From the IMG/VR virus record IMGVR_UViG_3300045107_000772, positions 1 through 48,742 of that record: 48,742 bases of DNA. One strand, given 5' to 3'. Shown here piece by piece: positions 7,754 through 16,522 of the stretch. Below the pieces are notes generated by a model. That model did not search any database and had not been told where the DNA came from. It worked only from the letters and a program-made list of their open reading frames with translations. How positions within the stretch are numbered: the stretch's first letter is position 1; the number at the start of each line of letters is the position of its first letter. The stretch comes from a virus. A program made the position numbers and the translations under genes.

Positions 7754-8692
7754 ATGCTATTCACCGACGACGATCTGCTGACGGCGGAAGCGCTGACGGC
7801 CGTGGATCCTGAAGTGCCGGAAGTCGCGGCGACCGAGGGCATCGCGACCGAGGGCGAGAATTCGATCCTGCGGGCGGCATGGGAGGAGTGCGCGAACACG
7901 CTGCTGGCGAAGATGGAGCAGTTCGGCGGCGGGCTGGACGAAGCGACGACTCCGTTCGGGTTGGGCACGGCGCGGAGCCGGGTGCACCTGACGCAGATCG
8001 TGGCCAGCGATCCGTACCCGCGGAAGCTGAGCGCGCTGCAGCGGTGGATGCTGTACGTGGCGCTGCAGTTGTTCTACCGCGCGGCGACGAACCGCACGGT
8101 GAGCGACCGGTATGAGGCCAAGCGGGAGCGGTTCGAGACGGACGCCGAGCGCCACTGGAAGACTCTGGCGGCGTTCGGGTTGCCGGTGGTGCAGGAGCCG
8201 CTGCCCTGCCCGGGGGCGCTGCACGAGCACAACAGCGGAACGTGGACGGCGGCGAATCTGACGGGCGTGGCAGGCGGCGCGCAGGCGGCGACGACTTACG
8301 AGGTGGCGATCACCTGGGTGGACGGCAGCCGGTACCAGAGCGCGGCGGCGAAGGGGAACGCGGAGAGCGGCCCGAGCCAGACGCTGGCGTTCACGGTGCC
8401 GGTGAACCAACTGCTGCGGGTGGACATCACGAGCCTGGTGGCGCCGACGGCGGCGAACCAGTACCGGTGGTCGATGGCGGACGGCCCGCTGGCGCTGCTG
8501 AATCCGACGGGCTGGAACCTCTACGTGGGACGTCCGGACGAGGGGCTGTGGCTGCAGAACGGCCAGCCGATACCGGCGGGCACGAAGACGTACACGCTGG
8601 CGGGCGCGCCGGGGTTGAGCGGCACGCCGCTCGATCCGGGCCAGAAGCCGGACGCCCGGTATGCTTTTCGGCCGATTTTGCAAAGGGGATAA
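7754..8692 (+). CDS. Hypothetical virion protein with C-terminal beta domain
   Basis: A 312-residue protein. ATG 7754 is chosen because the upstream in-frame extension is the hairpin cluster. The first ~150 residues are helical (ILRAAWEECANTLLAKMEQF; ALQRWMLYVALQLFYRAATN). Residues ~165-300 switch to a Gly/Thr-rich beta-sandwich-like region with features of Ig- or fibronectin-like or carbohydrate-binding modules (TYEVAITWVDGSRYQSAAA; RWSMADGPLALLNPTGWNLY). Lying between capsid and head-completion genes, it may be a connector carrying a displayed domain or a head fibre. No enzymatic motif was found. Confidence 0.6.
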   Translation: MLFTDDDLLTAEALTAVDPEVPEVAATEGIATEGENSILRAAWEECANTLLAKMEQFGGGLDEATTPFGLGTARSRVHLTQIVASDPYPRKLSALQRWMLYVALQLFYRAATNRTVSDRYEAKRERFETDAERHWKTLAAFGLPVVQEPLPCPGALHEHNSGTWTAANLTGVAGGAQAATTYEVAITWVDGSRYQSAAAKGNAESGPSQTLAFTVPVNQLLRVDITSLVAPTAANQYRWSMADGPLALLNPTGWNLYVGRPDEGLWLQNGQPIPAGTKTYTLAGAPGLSGTPLDPGQKPDARYAFRPILQRG

Positions 8693-8697
8693 GCACG

Positions 8698-8934
8698 GTG
8701 GTGGAGCGAATCTGGAGCCGCGGCGACGCGGCGGAACTCCTGAGGGGGCTGGCCTTCCTGGTGGGCTACGTCGGCGAGCTGGGCCCGGAGCTGCGGGGCC
8801 AGGTGGCGGCCGACCTGCGCGCGATCGCGCGGATGGTGGAAGACGAGGAACCCCCGGCGGCAGCGCCGGCGGGCACCGAGTATACGCCGCCGACGGCGAC
8901 GCCGCTGCCGGCGCTGCCCGAGGTGCGGGCGTGA
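8698..8934 (+). CDS. Small hypothetical protein
   Basis: A 78-residue protein from GTG 8698, or the next in-frame GTG 8701, with AAAGGGG upstream as a ribosome-binding site. The first ~50 residues form helices (AAELLRGLAFLVGYVGELGP; AADLRAIARMVEDEE) and the rest is a Pro/Ala/Thr-rich tail. Its stop overlaps the next gene (GTGA at 8931-8934). No family is recognised. Confidence 0.55.
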   Translation: MVERIWSRGDAAELLRGLAFLVGYVGELGPELRGQVAADLRAIARMVEDEEPPAAAPAGTEYTPPTATPLPALPEVRA

Positions 8935-9308
8935 AGGCGGGGACGGAAAAACACCTGGAGCGGCGGTGCCGGTACTGGCAGGCGTTGTTGCGGCTCGAGG
9001 ACTGGGACGTAACGGTGCGGCTGGTGGACGAGCTGCCGGGGCATGCGCTGGGGCGTTGCTGGTGGTTGGACGAGAAGGCGATCGCAACGATTCGGATTCT
9101 GCGGCCGGAGCGCTGCGACCCGGGGCGGATCCCGGCGCAGGACGTGGAGGTAACGCTGGTGCACGAGCTGCTGCACCTGCACTTCGCGGCGTTCACGGCC
9201 GAGAACCACACGCCGCAGGCGACGGCGCAGGAGGTGGCGATCGATCGCTGCGCGCGGGCGTTGGTCGGGCTGGAGCGGGCCCGGAGCCACCGGCGCGCCA
9301 GGTCCTGA
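8931..9308 (+). CDS. Zinc metallopeptidase-like protein (HExxH)
   Basis: A 125-residue protein starting at GTG 8931, overlapping the previous stop by GTGA. It contains VEVTLVHELLHLHF (about residues 65-78), a zincin HExxH motif (HELLH) within a hydrophobic helix, as in SprT-like and small phage-encoded peptidases. A third zinc ligand downstream is not certain: His at NHTPQ and Glu at QEVAIDR are candidates. It might process a virion protein or act on the host envelope during entry. An alternative is a non-catalytic zincin-fold structural protein. Position between head genes favours a virion role. Confidence 0.65.
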   Translation: MKAGTEKHLERRCRYWQALLRLEDWDVTVRLVDELPGHALGRCWWLDEKAIATIRILRPERCDPGRIPAQDVEVTLVHELLHLHFAAFTAENHTPQATAQEVAIDRCARALVGLERARSHRRARS

Positions 9309-9345
9309 CCGGCAAGAAGGCGGCAAGTGGCAATGAAAGAAGTGC

Positions 9346-10560
9346 ATGGCCACCGAAAAGCTGACCGACATCGCGCGCCGGGCGAACCGGACGATCGACT
9401 CCGCGCTTCTGGACTTCGAGGAGGAGCTGCAGGCGCTGGTGCACCGGGCATCGGCGCGGGCGCTGGCGCGGATGCAGCGGAAGCTGGAGGCGGGCGCGGA
9501 GGGGCGGATCGCGGGGACGGCCGCCGACCTGGGGACGCTGCGGCTGGCCGGCCGGATCTTCCAGTCCGAGATGGAGCGGGCGGGCTATCCGGAACTGGTG
9601 GAGGCGTTCGTCGGGAGCTTCGGCCGCTTGTTTCCGTTCTTCGGCGAGACGATCGCGGCCCTGGGTCTGCCGGCGGTGGGTTTCGACCAGGCGGACCGGG
9701 CCGCGTTCGCGGCGCAGCAGGTGAACCTGGCAGAGAGCATCGCGGGCGTGGTGCGGAGCGTGGCGGAGGCGGCGAAGCGACGGGCGTCCTTTGCGGTGGG
9801 CGGGACGCCGGTAGCGGAGTTGGCGGAGCTGCTGGCGGTGGAGTACGGCAAGACGGCGCCGCAGGCGGCCGGGCTGGCGGACACGGCGATCACGGTGTTC
9901 TACCGATCGATTGCGGACCGCGGTTTTCAGAAAGTGGAAGCCGGCAACGGCGCTGCGGTCCGGTACCGGTATTACGGTCCGGATGACGTCCTGACGAGGC
10001 GGTTCTGCGACGATCTGCTGGCGCGGACGGACCGGCGGGGACTGACGCGCGAGGAGATCGACGGGCTGGACAACGGGCAGTTGCCGAACGTGTTTCTGAC
10101 GGGGGGCGGCTACCGGTGCCGGCACACATGGGTGTTGGACACGCGGGAGGCGGAGGGGCCGCAGGCCTGGCCGAGCGAGTTCCCGGACGGGTACGCGGTG
10201 GTGGGCGAGATCGAGGTGCCGCGGGAGGTGTTCGAGGCGTTCGGGGTAGAGCCGCAGGCACGGGCCCTGGCGCTGACCGAAGAGCGCTCGCGGCACATCA
10301 TGTCCGACCGGCACCGAGAGCTGCGGACGCTGGGGAGCTTTGTGCTGGAGGCGGCGCGGCGGCCGGACGAGGTGTACCGGAACAAGAAAGACCCGCAAGT
10401 GGGGATCTTCTTCAAACGGATGTCCAACCAGCGGTGGATGCGCGTGGTGGTTCGGTGGCGGCAGCGGGGCGAGGACGCCGCGTACCGGAGCTCGATCTTG
10501 AGCGCGCGGATTGGCAAGGAGCACGAGCGGGAGGCAGGGCGGAGGGTCTGGGCGAGGTGA
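9346..10560 (+). CDS. Minor head protein with C-terminal PBECR-like nuclease domain
   Basis: A 404-residue protein with ATG at 9346. The N-terminal ~250 residues are helical and resemble phage minor head or head-morphogenesis proteins. The C-terminal ~110 residues (EERSRHIMSDRHRELRTLGS, then RRPDEVYRNKKDP and RWMRVVVRWRQ) match what I know of the PBECR domain (phage-Barnase-EndoU-ColicinE5/D-RelE-like nuclease): a conserved His-Ile, an RHxE-type motif, a P-x-x-VY strand and a final beta strand. Such domains are RNase-like effectors carried on head proteins. Whether it is ejected into the host or merely structural is unknown. The fold assignment is by pattern memory. Confidence 0.65.
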   Translation: MATEKLTDIARRANRTIDSALLDFEEELQALVHRASARALARMQRKLEAGAEGRIAGTAADLGTLRLAGRIFQSEMERAGYPELVEAFVGSFGRLFPFFGETIAALGLPAVGFDQADRAAFAAQQVNLAESIAGVVRSVAEAAKRRASFAVGGTPVAELAELLAVEYGKTAPQAAGLADTAITVFYRSIADRGFQKVEAGNGAAVRYRYYGPDDVLTRRFCDDLLARTDRRGLTREEIDGLDNGQLPNVFLTGGGYRCRHTWVLDTREAEGPQAWPSEFPDGYAVVGEIEVPREVFEAFGVEPQARALALTEERSRHIMSDRHRELRTLGSFVLEAARRPDEVYRNKKDPQVGIFFKRMSNQRWMRVVVRWRQRGEDAAYRSSILSARIGKEHEREAGRRVWAR

Positions 10561-10718
10561 AGCGTCCGGCGGGACTCCCAGTCCCCGCATTCCTTAAACC
10601 CTGGAGGGTGCGTAGAGGGGAGATTCTCTACTTCGGACGCCCGATTCCAGTATGGCAAGCCAAGCAAGTTTACGCACTTCGAGCGGGCGGGACGCCGTGC
10701 GCCACGTGGCCGAGCTGA
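10557..10718 (+). CDS. Small hypothetical protein overlapping the next gene
   Basis: A 53-residue frame opening at GTG 10557, which overlaps the previous stop (GTGA), as is usual in this genome. The middle (RRGEILYFGRPIPVWQAKQ) looks protein-like, and bases 10570-10650 have no other good coding frame. It runs ~67 bases into the gene starting at 10652. It could instead be a decayed N-terminus of that gene in another frame. Confidence 0.4.
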   Translation: MKRPAGLPVPAFLKPWRVRRGEILYFGRPIPVWQAKQVYALRAGGTPCATWPS

Positions 10719-11269
10719 AGGCGGCGTCGACGCCCACCGCGGAGGACGTGATGTTCGCGGTGGAGGAGCACAAGACCGCGGTGCTCGAGCGGACGGCGCG
10801 GGGCGTGGATTTCGAGGAGAAGCCGTTCGAACCGTATGCGGAGAACGGACCCTACTACCTGTACCCGGGCGGGCCCGGACGCGGGAAGTTGAGCGCGGCC
10901 CAGAAGGCGCGGGCGGCGAAGCGCCTGGCGGGCAAGACGGGCGGGGAGACGACGGCGGGCGGCGGGGTCCGGTTCGAGAGCTACGGGGCGGCGAAGCGCG
11001 CGTTCGGGCGGGGGACGGTGGATCTGTTCGGGCTCGGCGGCGCGCCGCACATGCTGCAGGCGGCGGTGATGCGGTTGAAGGGGGCGCTCGAAGGAGTGCT
11101 GGGCGTGTACGGGCGGGAGGCGGACCGGGCCGCGGGACACAACGAGGGGATCCCCGGGCGGCTGCCGCGGCGGCGGTGGCTGGACGCGAGCCGGGCGGAC
11201 GTGCAGCGGTTCGCGGCGACGCTGCTGCGGCGGGTGGAAAGGAGACTGGGTGGCACTCGAACTGTCTAA
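10652..11269 (+). CDS. Head-tail connector / virion morphogenesis-like protein
   Basis: A 205-residue basic protein starting at ATG 10652. Its layout (N-terminal helices, a PYYLYPGGPGRGKLS loop, a Gly/Arg-rich middle, then amphipathic helices ending in VERRLGG) and its place just before a probable tail-terminator gene and the tail tube fit the HK97 gp10/virion-morphogenesis neck group. No specific motif was confirmed. The next gene starts inside its end (GTG 11250). Confidence 0.5.
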   Translation: MASQASLRTSSGRDAVRHVAELKAASTPTAEDVMFAVEEHKTAVLERTARGVDFEEKPFEPYAENGPYYLYPGGPGRGKLSAAQKARAAKRLAGKTGGETTAGGGVRFESYGAAKRAFGRGTVDLFGLGGAPHMLQAAVMRLKGALEGVLGVYGREADRAAGHNEGIPGRLPRRRWLDASRADVQRFAATLLRRVERRLGGTRTV

Positions 11270-11780
11270 GCGGGCGCGGGACGCGGTGCGGGTGCGATTG
11301 GCGCACGCGACGGCGGGCTGGAACGCAACGCACGGGAGCATCGCGACGGCGTACGGCGTGCCGCCGGTGGCGCTCGATTTCGGGGCGGGGTCGAAGAACT
11401 TCATCGAAGGGTTCATAACACCGGCGGAGATGGAAGTCACGTCGGCGTTCAAATACCCGCTGGCTGCGCTGTACGTGGCGGGCAGCCGGCAAACCAACGA
11501 GCAGTCGGGCCTCGTGTGGAGCGGCGAGGTCGCGGTGCGGCTGGAGCTCCACTGGTCGTGGCGGCAGGGCAACGCGCCGCGGGACTTCGAGACGGCGCTG
11601 GACGCGGCCGAGGCGACGCTGGCGCTGGTTTTCGAGGCGCGGAACTGGCCGGAGGCGTACGCGGAGCCGCTGGTGTACGGCGGCGATTTGACGTTTACGC
11701 GCCGGCCACTGCAACTGGCGGCGGAGCATTGGCGGCAGACGCTGAGCGCGGGGATGACGTTCGGCGTGCACACGAACTAG
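11250..11780 (+). CDS. Tail completion / terminator-like protein
   Basis: A 176-residue protein beginning at GTG 11250, overlapping the previous gene by 20 bases, and followed directly by the tail tube gene. It is alpha/beta, with features typical of neck and tail-terminator proteins: VWSGEVAVRLELHWSWRQG and a repeated aromatic pattern. Such proteins cap the tail tube and join it to the head. The call is positional and moderate. Confidence 0.5.
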   Translation: MALELSKRARDAVRVRLAHATAGWNATHGSIATAYGVPPVALDFGAGSKNFIEGFITPAEMEVTSAFKYPLAALYVAGSRQTNEQSGLVWSGEVAVRLELHWSWRQGNAPRDFETALDAAEATLALVFEARNWPEAYAEPLVYGGDLTFTRRPLQLAAEHWRQTLSAGMTFGVHTN

Positions 11781-11792
11781 GAAAGGGACAAC

Positions 11793-13037
11793 ATGGCGAA
11801 CGTATCGCTTTCGAGAAACGAACGGCTGTACCTGCAGAAGCAGGGAACCGATTACGGGACGATCCCGAACGCGGCGGGCGTGGCGACGGTGGCGGTCGCC
11901 AACTACTGCCGGCACCGGAATTTCAACCTGGATCCGCTGGTGGGCATGCTGGCGCGGACGGACAAGACCGGCACGCGGAGCCGGACGCGCGGCGAGCGGG
12001 GGCGGAGCCGCGTGCGGGCCTGGGCGAGCGACATGAGCCTGGCCGGCAGCGGGGTGGCGAACACGCCGCCGCCGTGCGACGCGATCCTGACGGCGCTGAT
12101 GGGCGCGAACGCGACGGTGCTGGCGGGCAGCGGGGCGGTGACGGGCGCCACCAATGCGTCGCCGATCGTGGTGACGCAGGCGGCGCACGGGTTCACGAAC
12201 GGCGACATCGTGCGGGTTAGCGGCGTGCTGGGCAACGTCGCGGCGAACGGGGTGTGGAAGATCGGGGCGGTCACGACCAACACTTACGAGCTGACGGGTT
12301 CGACGGGGAGTGGCGCCTACACCTCGGGCGGGACGGGCAGCCGGGCCGCGGTGCAGTATACGCTGACCGACAACATCCTGGGGTTCTGCGCGTGGCTGTT
12401 CCGGTCGCCGGCGAGCCTGCAGCAACGCTGCGGATTCGGGCTGGTGGTGCAGGAGGCGACATTCAACCTGGGCCAGGATGTCGCGCTGTGGCAGGCCAGC
12501 GGCGCCGGCGTGTGGCCGGTGGATTCCGACACGTTCGCGGCGTCCGATTTGAAGCAGAAGGGCGGGTTGAACGCGTTTCCGGGAGAACCCGCGGGGACGT
12601 TGCCGTCGGACGGCGGGCTGACGGCGGGCTTCACGGGGATGTTCCTGAGCGGCGGCGCGGTGCTGGCGAACATCCGGAGCTGTCCGATCAACGTGCGGAC
12701 CGGGAACGAGCCGGTGACGGAGGAGTTCGGCACCTACTATCCGTCGACGATGGAGGGCGATGAGCGGGTGGTGTCGTGCTCGCCGTCGCTGTTCGACCAG
12801 GACGACGCGGGCACGAAGGCGCTGTACGCGGCGTCGATCGACAAGGCGCCGCTGGATCTGTTCATCGCGATGGGCACGAAGGTGGGCGGGACGTTCTGCT
12901 TCGATTTGCGAGGCGTGCAGATCGACGAGCCGGGCCTGGACGACGGGCAGCGGCGGTTCGTGCGCAATTACCGGAACTGCGTGGCGACGGGCAGCGCGCC
13001 GGGCGCCCTGGACGAGCTGCGGGTGACGGTGATCTAG
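11793..13037 (+). CDS. Major tail (tube) protein with inserted E1-FCCH-like module
   Basis: A 414-residue protein from ATG 11793, with AAAGGGA upstream. Position before the tail chaperone and tape measure and a beta-rich composition support the tube protein. Residues ~115-185 form a recognisable inserted module (TGATNASPIVVTQAAHGF ... GNVAANGVWKIGAVTTNTY ... GSGAYTSGG), a pattern also present in the tail-tip (18762) and TIM-barrel (23045) proteins. It resembles the small beta module named after the ubiquitin-activating enzyme FCCH domain and probably decorates the tail surface. The rest (tube core) lacks motifs I can name. Confidence 0.7.
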   Translation: MANVSLSRNERLYLQKQGTDYGTIPNAAGVATVAVANYCRHRNFNLDPLVGMLARTDKTGTRSRTRGERGRSRVRAWASDMSLAGSGVANTPPPCDAILTALMGANATVLAGSGAVTGATNASPIVVTQAAHGFTNGDIVRVSGVLGNVAANGVWKIGAVTTNTYELTGSTGSGAYTSGGTGSRAAVQYTLTDNILGFCAWLFRSPASLQQRCGFGLVVQEATFNLGQDVALWQASGAGVWPVDSDTFAASDLKQKGGLNAFPGEPAGTLPSDGGLTAGFTGMFLSGGAVLANIRSCPINVRTGNEPVTEEFGTYYPSTMEGDERVVSCSPSLFDQDDAGTKALYAASIDKAPLDLFIAMGTKVGGTFCFDLRGVQIDEPGLDDGQRRFVRNYRNCVATGSAPGALDELRVTVI

Positions 13038-13050
13038 GGAGGGAGGGCGG

Positions 13051-13620
13051 ATGCGGGTATTCGAGAGCAAGGTGACGATCGAGGCGCGCGCGCCGGAGTT
13101 CGCGGGCGTACGCTTCGTGTTGCGGAAGATGACGGAAGGGCGTCGGATCCGGCTGCGGATGCAACTGGCCGCGGCGCAGGCGCGGATCCACGAACTGATG
13201 GACGAGCAGAAGCGCCTGGCGGCGGAGGTCGGCGCGGCGACGGTGGAGGAGGTGCGGGATCCGGAGGCGGCGCGGCAGATCGCGAAGCTGACGCGGGAGA
13301 TGGCGGACCTGGCGGACAACGAGATGACGCCGACGTGGGTGCGCTGGGGCCTGGCGTCGATCGAGGGGCTGGAGATCGACGGCGAGCCGGCGACGGTGGA
13401 GAGCCTGATCGAGAGCGGGCCGCCGGACCTATACCAGGAGGTTGCCGAGGCGGTTCGGAAGGAGGCGGGTTTGACTGCGGAAGAGCAGGGGGAATCCGGG
13501 TCGCCTACCACTTCGCCCGCACCGGGGGATGGGCGAACGAGCAATACGGGTGCGGGACCTGCAAGCGAGAGCGGCTCCACGAGCGAAGGAACTGCCAGCG
13601 ATACTTCCCCGGCGACGTGA
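13051..13620 (+). CDS. Tail assembly chaperone (gpG-like, unshifted product)
   Basis: A 189-residue protein starting at ATG 13051, with GGGAGGG upstream. The first ~140 residues are helical and acidic, as in tail assembly chaperones: LRKMTEGRRIRLRMQLAAAQ, then an acidic segment ending in EGLEIDGEPA. The last ~45 residues in this frame are Ser/Thr/Gly-rich low complexity, the signature of reading beyond the biologically used frame. The slippery site at 13467-13473 lies at the boundary. It is expected to coat the tape measure protein during tail assembly. Confidence 0.75.
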   Translation: MRVFESKVTIEARAPEFAGVRFVLRKMTEGRRIRLRMQLAAAQARIHELMDEQKRLAAEVGAATVEEVRDPEAARQIAKLTREMADLADNEMTPTWVRWGLASIEGLEIDGEPATVESLIESGPPDLYQEVAEAVRKEAGLTAEEQGESGSPTTSPAPGDGRTSNTGAGPASESGSTSEGTASDTSPAT

Positions 13621-13916
13621 AGCCGGACCGGCCGCGGTGGTGGGAGCCGGAATACCGAACCGCGGGCGGGACGGTGTACGGGGTGGAGGGCGTGTCGACG
13701 AGCGAATGTCCGGTGAGCCTGGTGCGGCCGGCGACGCGGGAGCTGGTGCAGATCCTGGGGCGGGCGCGGCGGGCGCGGGAAGCGGCTGGGCCGGCGCTGC
13801 TGGGCCCGGACCTGTCGCGGTGGCCAGCGCGGCTGGCGGACGCGGTGGCGGCGATCGAAGAAGAGCGCATCAAGGTGCATAACGCCGAGGTAGAAGCGGA
13901 AGCGAGCGAGACATGA
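13051..13916 (+). CDS. Tail assembly chaperone, -1 frameshift product (gpGT-like)
   Basis: A -1 slip at GGGTTTG (13467-13473) would join residues 1-141 of the upstream frame to a 147-residue extension ending at TGA 13914-13916, giving about 288 residues. The extension reads as convincing protein: VAYHFARTGGWANEQYGCGT with a CxxC, a later Cys, then WWEPEYRT and a helical C-terminus. The unshifted frame over the same stretch is low complexity. The order chaperone, shifted chaperone, tape measure is the conserved arrangement in siphoviruses. A GTG at 13617 could instead start a shorter separate gene, but that would leave the CxxC segment unused. Confidence 0.75.
13467..13473 (+). promoter_or_regulatory. 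Slippery heptamer for -1 programmed frameshift
   Basis: GGGTTTG sits in the correct zero-frame phase (G GGT TTG), a perfect X XXY YYZ heptamer. It falls inside the tail chaperone gene where the reading frame must change to enter the extension. A G5 run (13488-13492) lies just downstream but is out of the canonical pattern. Confidence 0.72.
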
Positions 13917-16522
13917 CCAAGACGGAAGCGGTAGAGCTGCTGTGGAAGGTCAAGGTGGATGGGGAAGCGCAGCTCGCGTCCATGGAGCGGGCGACGCGCG
14001 GGGCGAACGGCGCGGTGGTGGAGGGCGCGAGCGCGCTGAAGTCCTTCGACGGCGCGGGGCGGACGACGAACCGGACGATCGAGGAGCTGCGCGGGCAGTT
14101 CGCGGCGCTGCGTTCGACGGCCGCGGGGGCCGCGAGCCAGGTGGCCGAGAGCCTGGGTCCGAAGCTGAGCGGGCAGGTGGCCAACACGACAGCGGAGGTG
14201 GGGAAGCTGGACGGCGCGTTCCGGATGGCGCTGCAAACGGATATCGTTCTGCGCTGGGTGGGCGTGGCGTCTTCGATCATCGAAGTCCTGGGCCAAGTCC
14301 GCAACGAGTGGGATCCGGTGATCCGCGCGCAGCGCGAGGCGCTGAAGGTGATCCAGGACCTCCGGCGGGAGTATGCGCAACTCGAGGGGGAGCAGGGCAA
14401 GCTGCTCTTGAACCGGGTGGAGCGTCGCGAGGGCCGGGCGGGGCGGTTGCGGTTCGAGGCGGGGCAGGCGGACGCGGAGGCGGAGCAGTTTATTCCGGCT
14501 GAGATCGGCCGGATCCGCGGCCGGATCGGCCAGGCCGAGGAGCGGATCCGGCGGGGCACGCTGAACGACCTGTGGGGACCGCGGATGACGGCGGACGCGC
14601 GGGCGGCCCAGGAGAGCCTGCGTGGGTTGAACGCACAACTGGACGCCTTGATTCTGAAGCAGCGGGTGGTTCGCGAAACGGCACTAGACCTCCGCGAGGA
14701 AGCCAACGATCTGGACCGCAAGGAGGCCAAGAAAGCGGCGGATTTCCTGCTGCGCGAGCTGGAGCGGGCCGAAGAGGGTGTAAAGGCGCTGGAGCAGCGG
14801 TCCGCGGAAGCGGGGCTGCGGGGCGCACAGCTTTTGAACGTGCAGCGCGCCGCGGCGATCGAGAAGCTGGGGCTGACGGCCGCGCTAGTGGAGCGGGTGA
14901 CGGCGAGCTACGAACGCCTGATCGTGGTGGAGCAGCGATCCGCGATCGAGCGGGCCACCAAGGAGGGGGAAAAGAGCCGAGGCCGGGAGGTGGAGGGGAT
15001 CGCCGAGTTCAACGCGAAGCGGGTGGGGGTGAACGAGCGGGCGTTCCTGAAGGGTCTGAAGGAGGAAATCGCGGAAGGGGAACGGGACACGCGGCGGCTG
15101 ACAGCGGCGCTGGAAATGCTCGACCGGGTGGAGACGGACCGGGTGCAGCGGGCGGCGCGGCGGGCGGTGCGGATCGCGGAGTTGTCGGCGGCGCCGGGCG
15201 GGGAGCTGCGGGCGATCGAGGAGGCGTACGAGACACGGCTGCGGCTGGCGCGGGAGCTGGAGGCGATCGAACTGCGGCGGGCGGACCGGACGGCGGACGC
15301 CGAGGAGAAGCTGAAGGCGATCGCCGAGGCGCGGTATGCGCGGGAGCGGGCGGAGGACGAGGCGCGGACGGACCGGGAAATCAGCTACCTCGAATTCCGG
15401 CGCCGGGGCCTGGAGAAGTACCAGGACGCGGCGGGCCGGGTGTTCGACGCGGCGACGGCGGCGGGGCGCGGGGGCCTGGCGGAGTTCGGCCGCAACCAAC
15501 TGCGGCTATTGGAACGGGGAGTGTTCGTCAACGCGTCGGCGGATATCTTCCAGCGCGGGGGGCAATTGCTGGGAAAGGTGGGCGAGGCCTCGGGGCTGGG
15601 CCGCTACCTGGCGGGTACGATCGCGGATCCGCAGAACGCGAGGCCGGTGGAGCGCAACACGGCTTCGCTCGAGCGGCTGGGCGGGTCCGTGGTGCGGCTC
15701 GACGGGTCCGTACTGCGGCTGGACCGGACGCTGCGCGGGGCAACACTGGGGGTCGCCGGAGGCGACGGGGCTGCGGCGCCGCTGGGGGCGCTGGGCGCGC
15801 TGGACGGGGCGTTGCCGGTGCGCGGGACGGTGGAGGGCGCGGCGCGGATCCTGAACGACCTCGGGGTGCCGACGGGAAAGCTGCAAGGGAAGGCGGATGC
15901 GTTTTTCGCCGGAGCGGCGTCGGTGCTCAACGGGGGGCTGTTCGCGGGGTTCCGAAGCGGGGACTACTCGGTACAGGTGGGGCCCGGGCGAGCGATGACG
16001 GCGTCGTCGCTGGGGCTGACCACGGCCGCGGGGCGGGTGGGCAACCTGGTGGGGAGCGCGGCGGCGCTGGCGGCCGGCGGGGCCGGAGTGGCGGCCGGGA
16101 TCCGGGAAGGCGGGGCGCAGGGCGCGGCGACGGCCGCGATGTCGGCGTTGGGGGTGGCGTCGACGATTCCCGGCCCGCAGCAGCCGTTCGTGGCGGCGGC
16201 GGCGGTGTTTGCCGGAGTGCTTCGGTCGCTGTTCGGGGGACATTCCCCGGAGACGGAAGACGCGCGGGTGTCGCGGTTGCTGGAGGGGCGGCGGTACGCC
16301 GAGCCGCGCGGGGTGGAGCGCTTCATCGACCGCTACGGGCAAGAGCTCGACTACGACCGGCGGGGCATGGTCCGGGTGGTGGAGAAGTACACGATCCAGG
16401 TGCAGGCGCTGGACGCGAAGTCGGTGCTCGAGCGGGCGGACGATATCGCCGACGCCACCAGGCTGGCGGTGCGGCGCGGACACGACCTGGCGGACACGTT
16501 CCGGGGACTGGCGGTGGCATAG
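13913..16522 (+). CDS. Tape measure protein
   Basis: An 869-residue protein, ATG 13913 overlapping the chaperone extension stop (ATGA). It sets tail length and is ejected with DNA. Evidence: position right after the frameshifted chaperone; a long helical, coiled-coil-rich Ala/Arg/Glu composition over residues ~100-530; and a Gly/Ala-rich hydrophobic region around 690-780 (AAALAAGGAGVAAG; FVAAAAVFAGVLRSLFGG) that could insert in the host membrane. The length predicts a tail of roughly 130 nm by the usual ~1.5 angstrom per residue rule, which is an estimate only. Confidence 0.85.
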   Translation: MTKTEAVELLWKVKVDGEAQLASMERATRGANGAVVEGASALKSFDGAGRTTNRTIEELRGQFAALRSTAAGAASQVAESLGPKLSGQVANTTAEVGKLDGAFRMALQTDIVLRWVGVASSIIEVLGQVRNEWDPVIRAQREALKVIQDLRREYAQLEGEQGKLLLNRVERREGRAGRLRFEAGQADAEAEQFIPAEIGRIRGRIGQAEERIRRGTLNDLWGPRMTADARAAQESLRGLNAQLDALILKQRVVRETALDLREEANDLDRKEAKKAADFLLRELERAEEGVKALEQRSAEAGLRGAQLLNVQRAAAIEKLGLTAALVERVTASYERLIVVEQRSAIERATKEGEKSRGREVEGIAEFNAKRVGVNERAFLKGLKEEIAEGERDTRRLTAALEMLDRVETDRVQRAARRAVRIAELSAAPGGELRAIEEAYETRLRLARELEAIELRRADRTADAEEKLKAIAEARYARERAEDEARTDREISYLEFRRRGLEKYQDAAGRVFDAATAAGRGGLAEFGRNQLRLLERGVFVNASADIFQRGGQLLGKVGEASGLGRYLAGTIADPQNARPVERNTASLERLGGSVVRLDGSVLRLDRTLRGATLGVAGGDGAAAPLGALGALDGALPVRGTVEGAARILNDLGVPTGKLQGKADAFFAGAASVLNGGLFAGFRSGDYSVQVGPGRAMTASSLGLTTAAGRVGNLVGSAAALAAGGAGVAAGIREGGAQGAATAAMSALGVASTIPGPQQPFVAAAAVFAGVLRSLFGGHSPETEDARVSRLLEGRRYAEPRGVERFIDRYGQELDYDRRGMVRVVEKYTIQVQALDAKSVLERADDIADATRLAVRRGHDLADTFRGLAVA

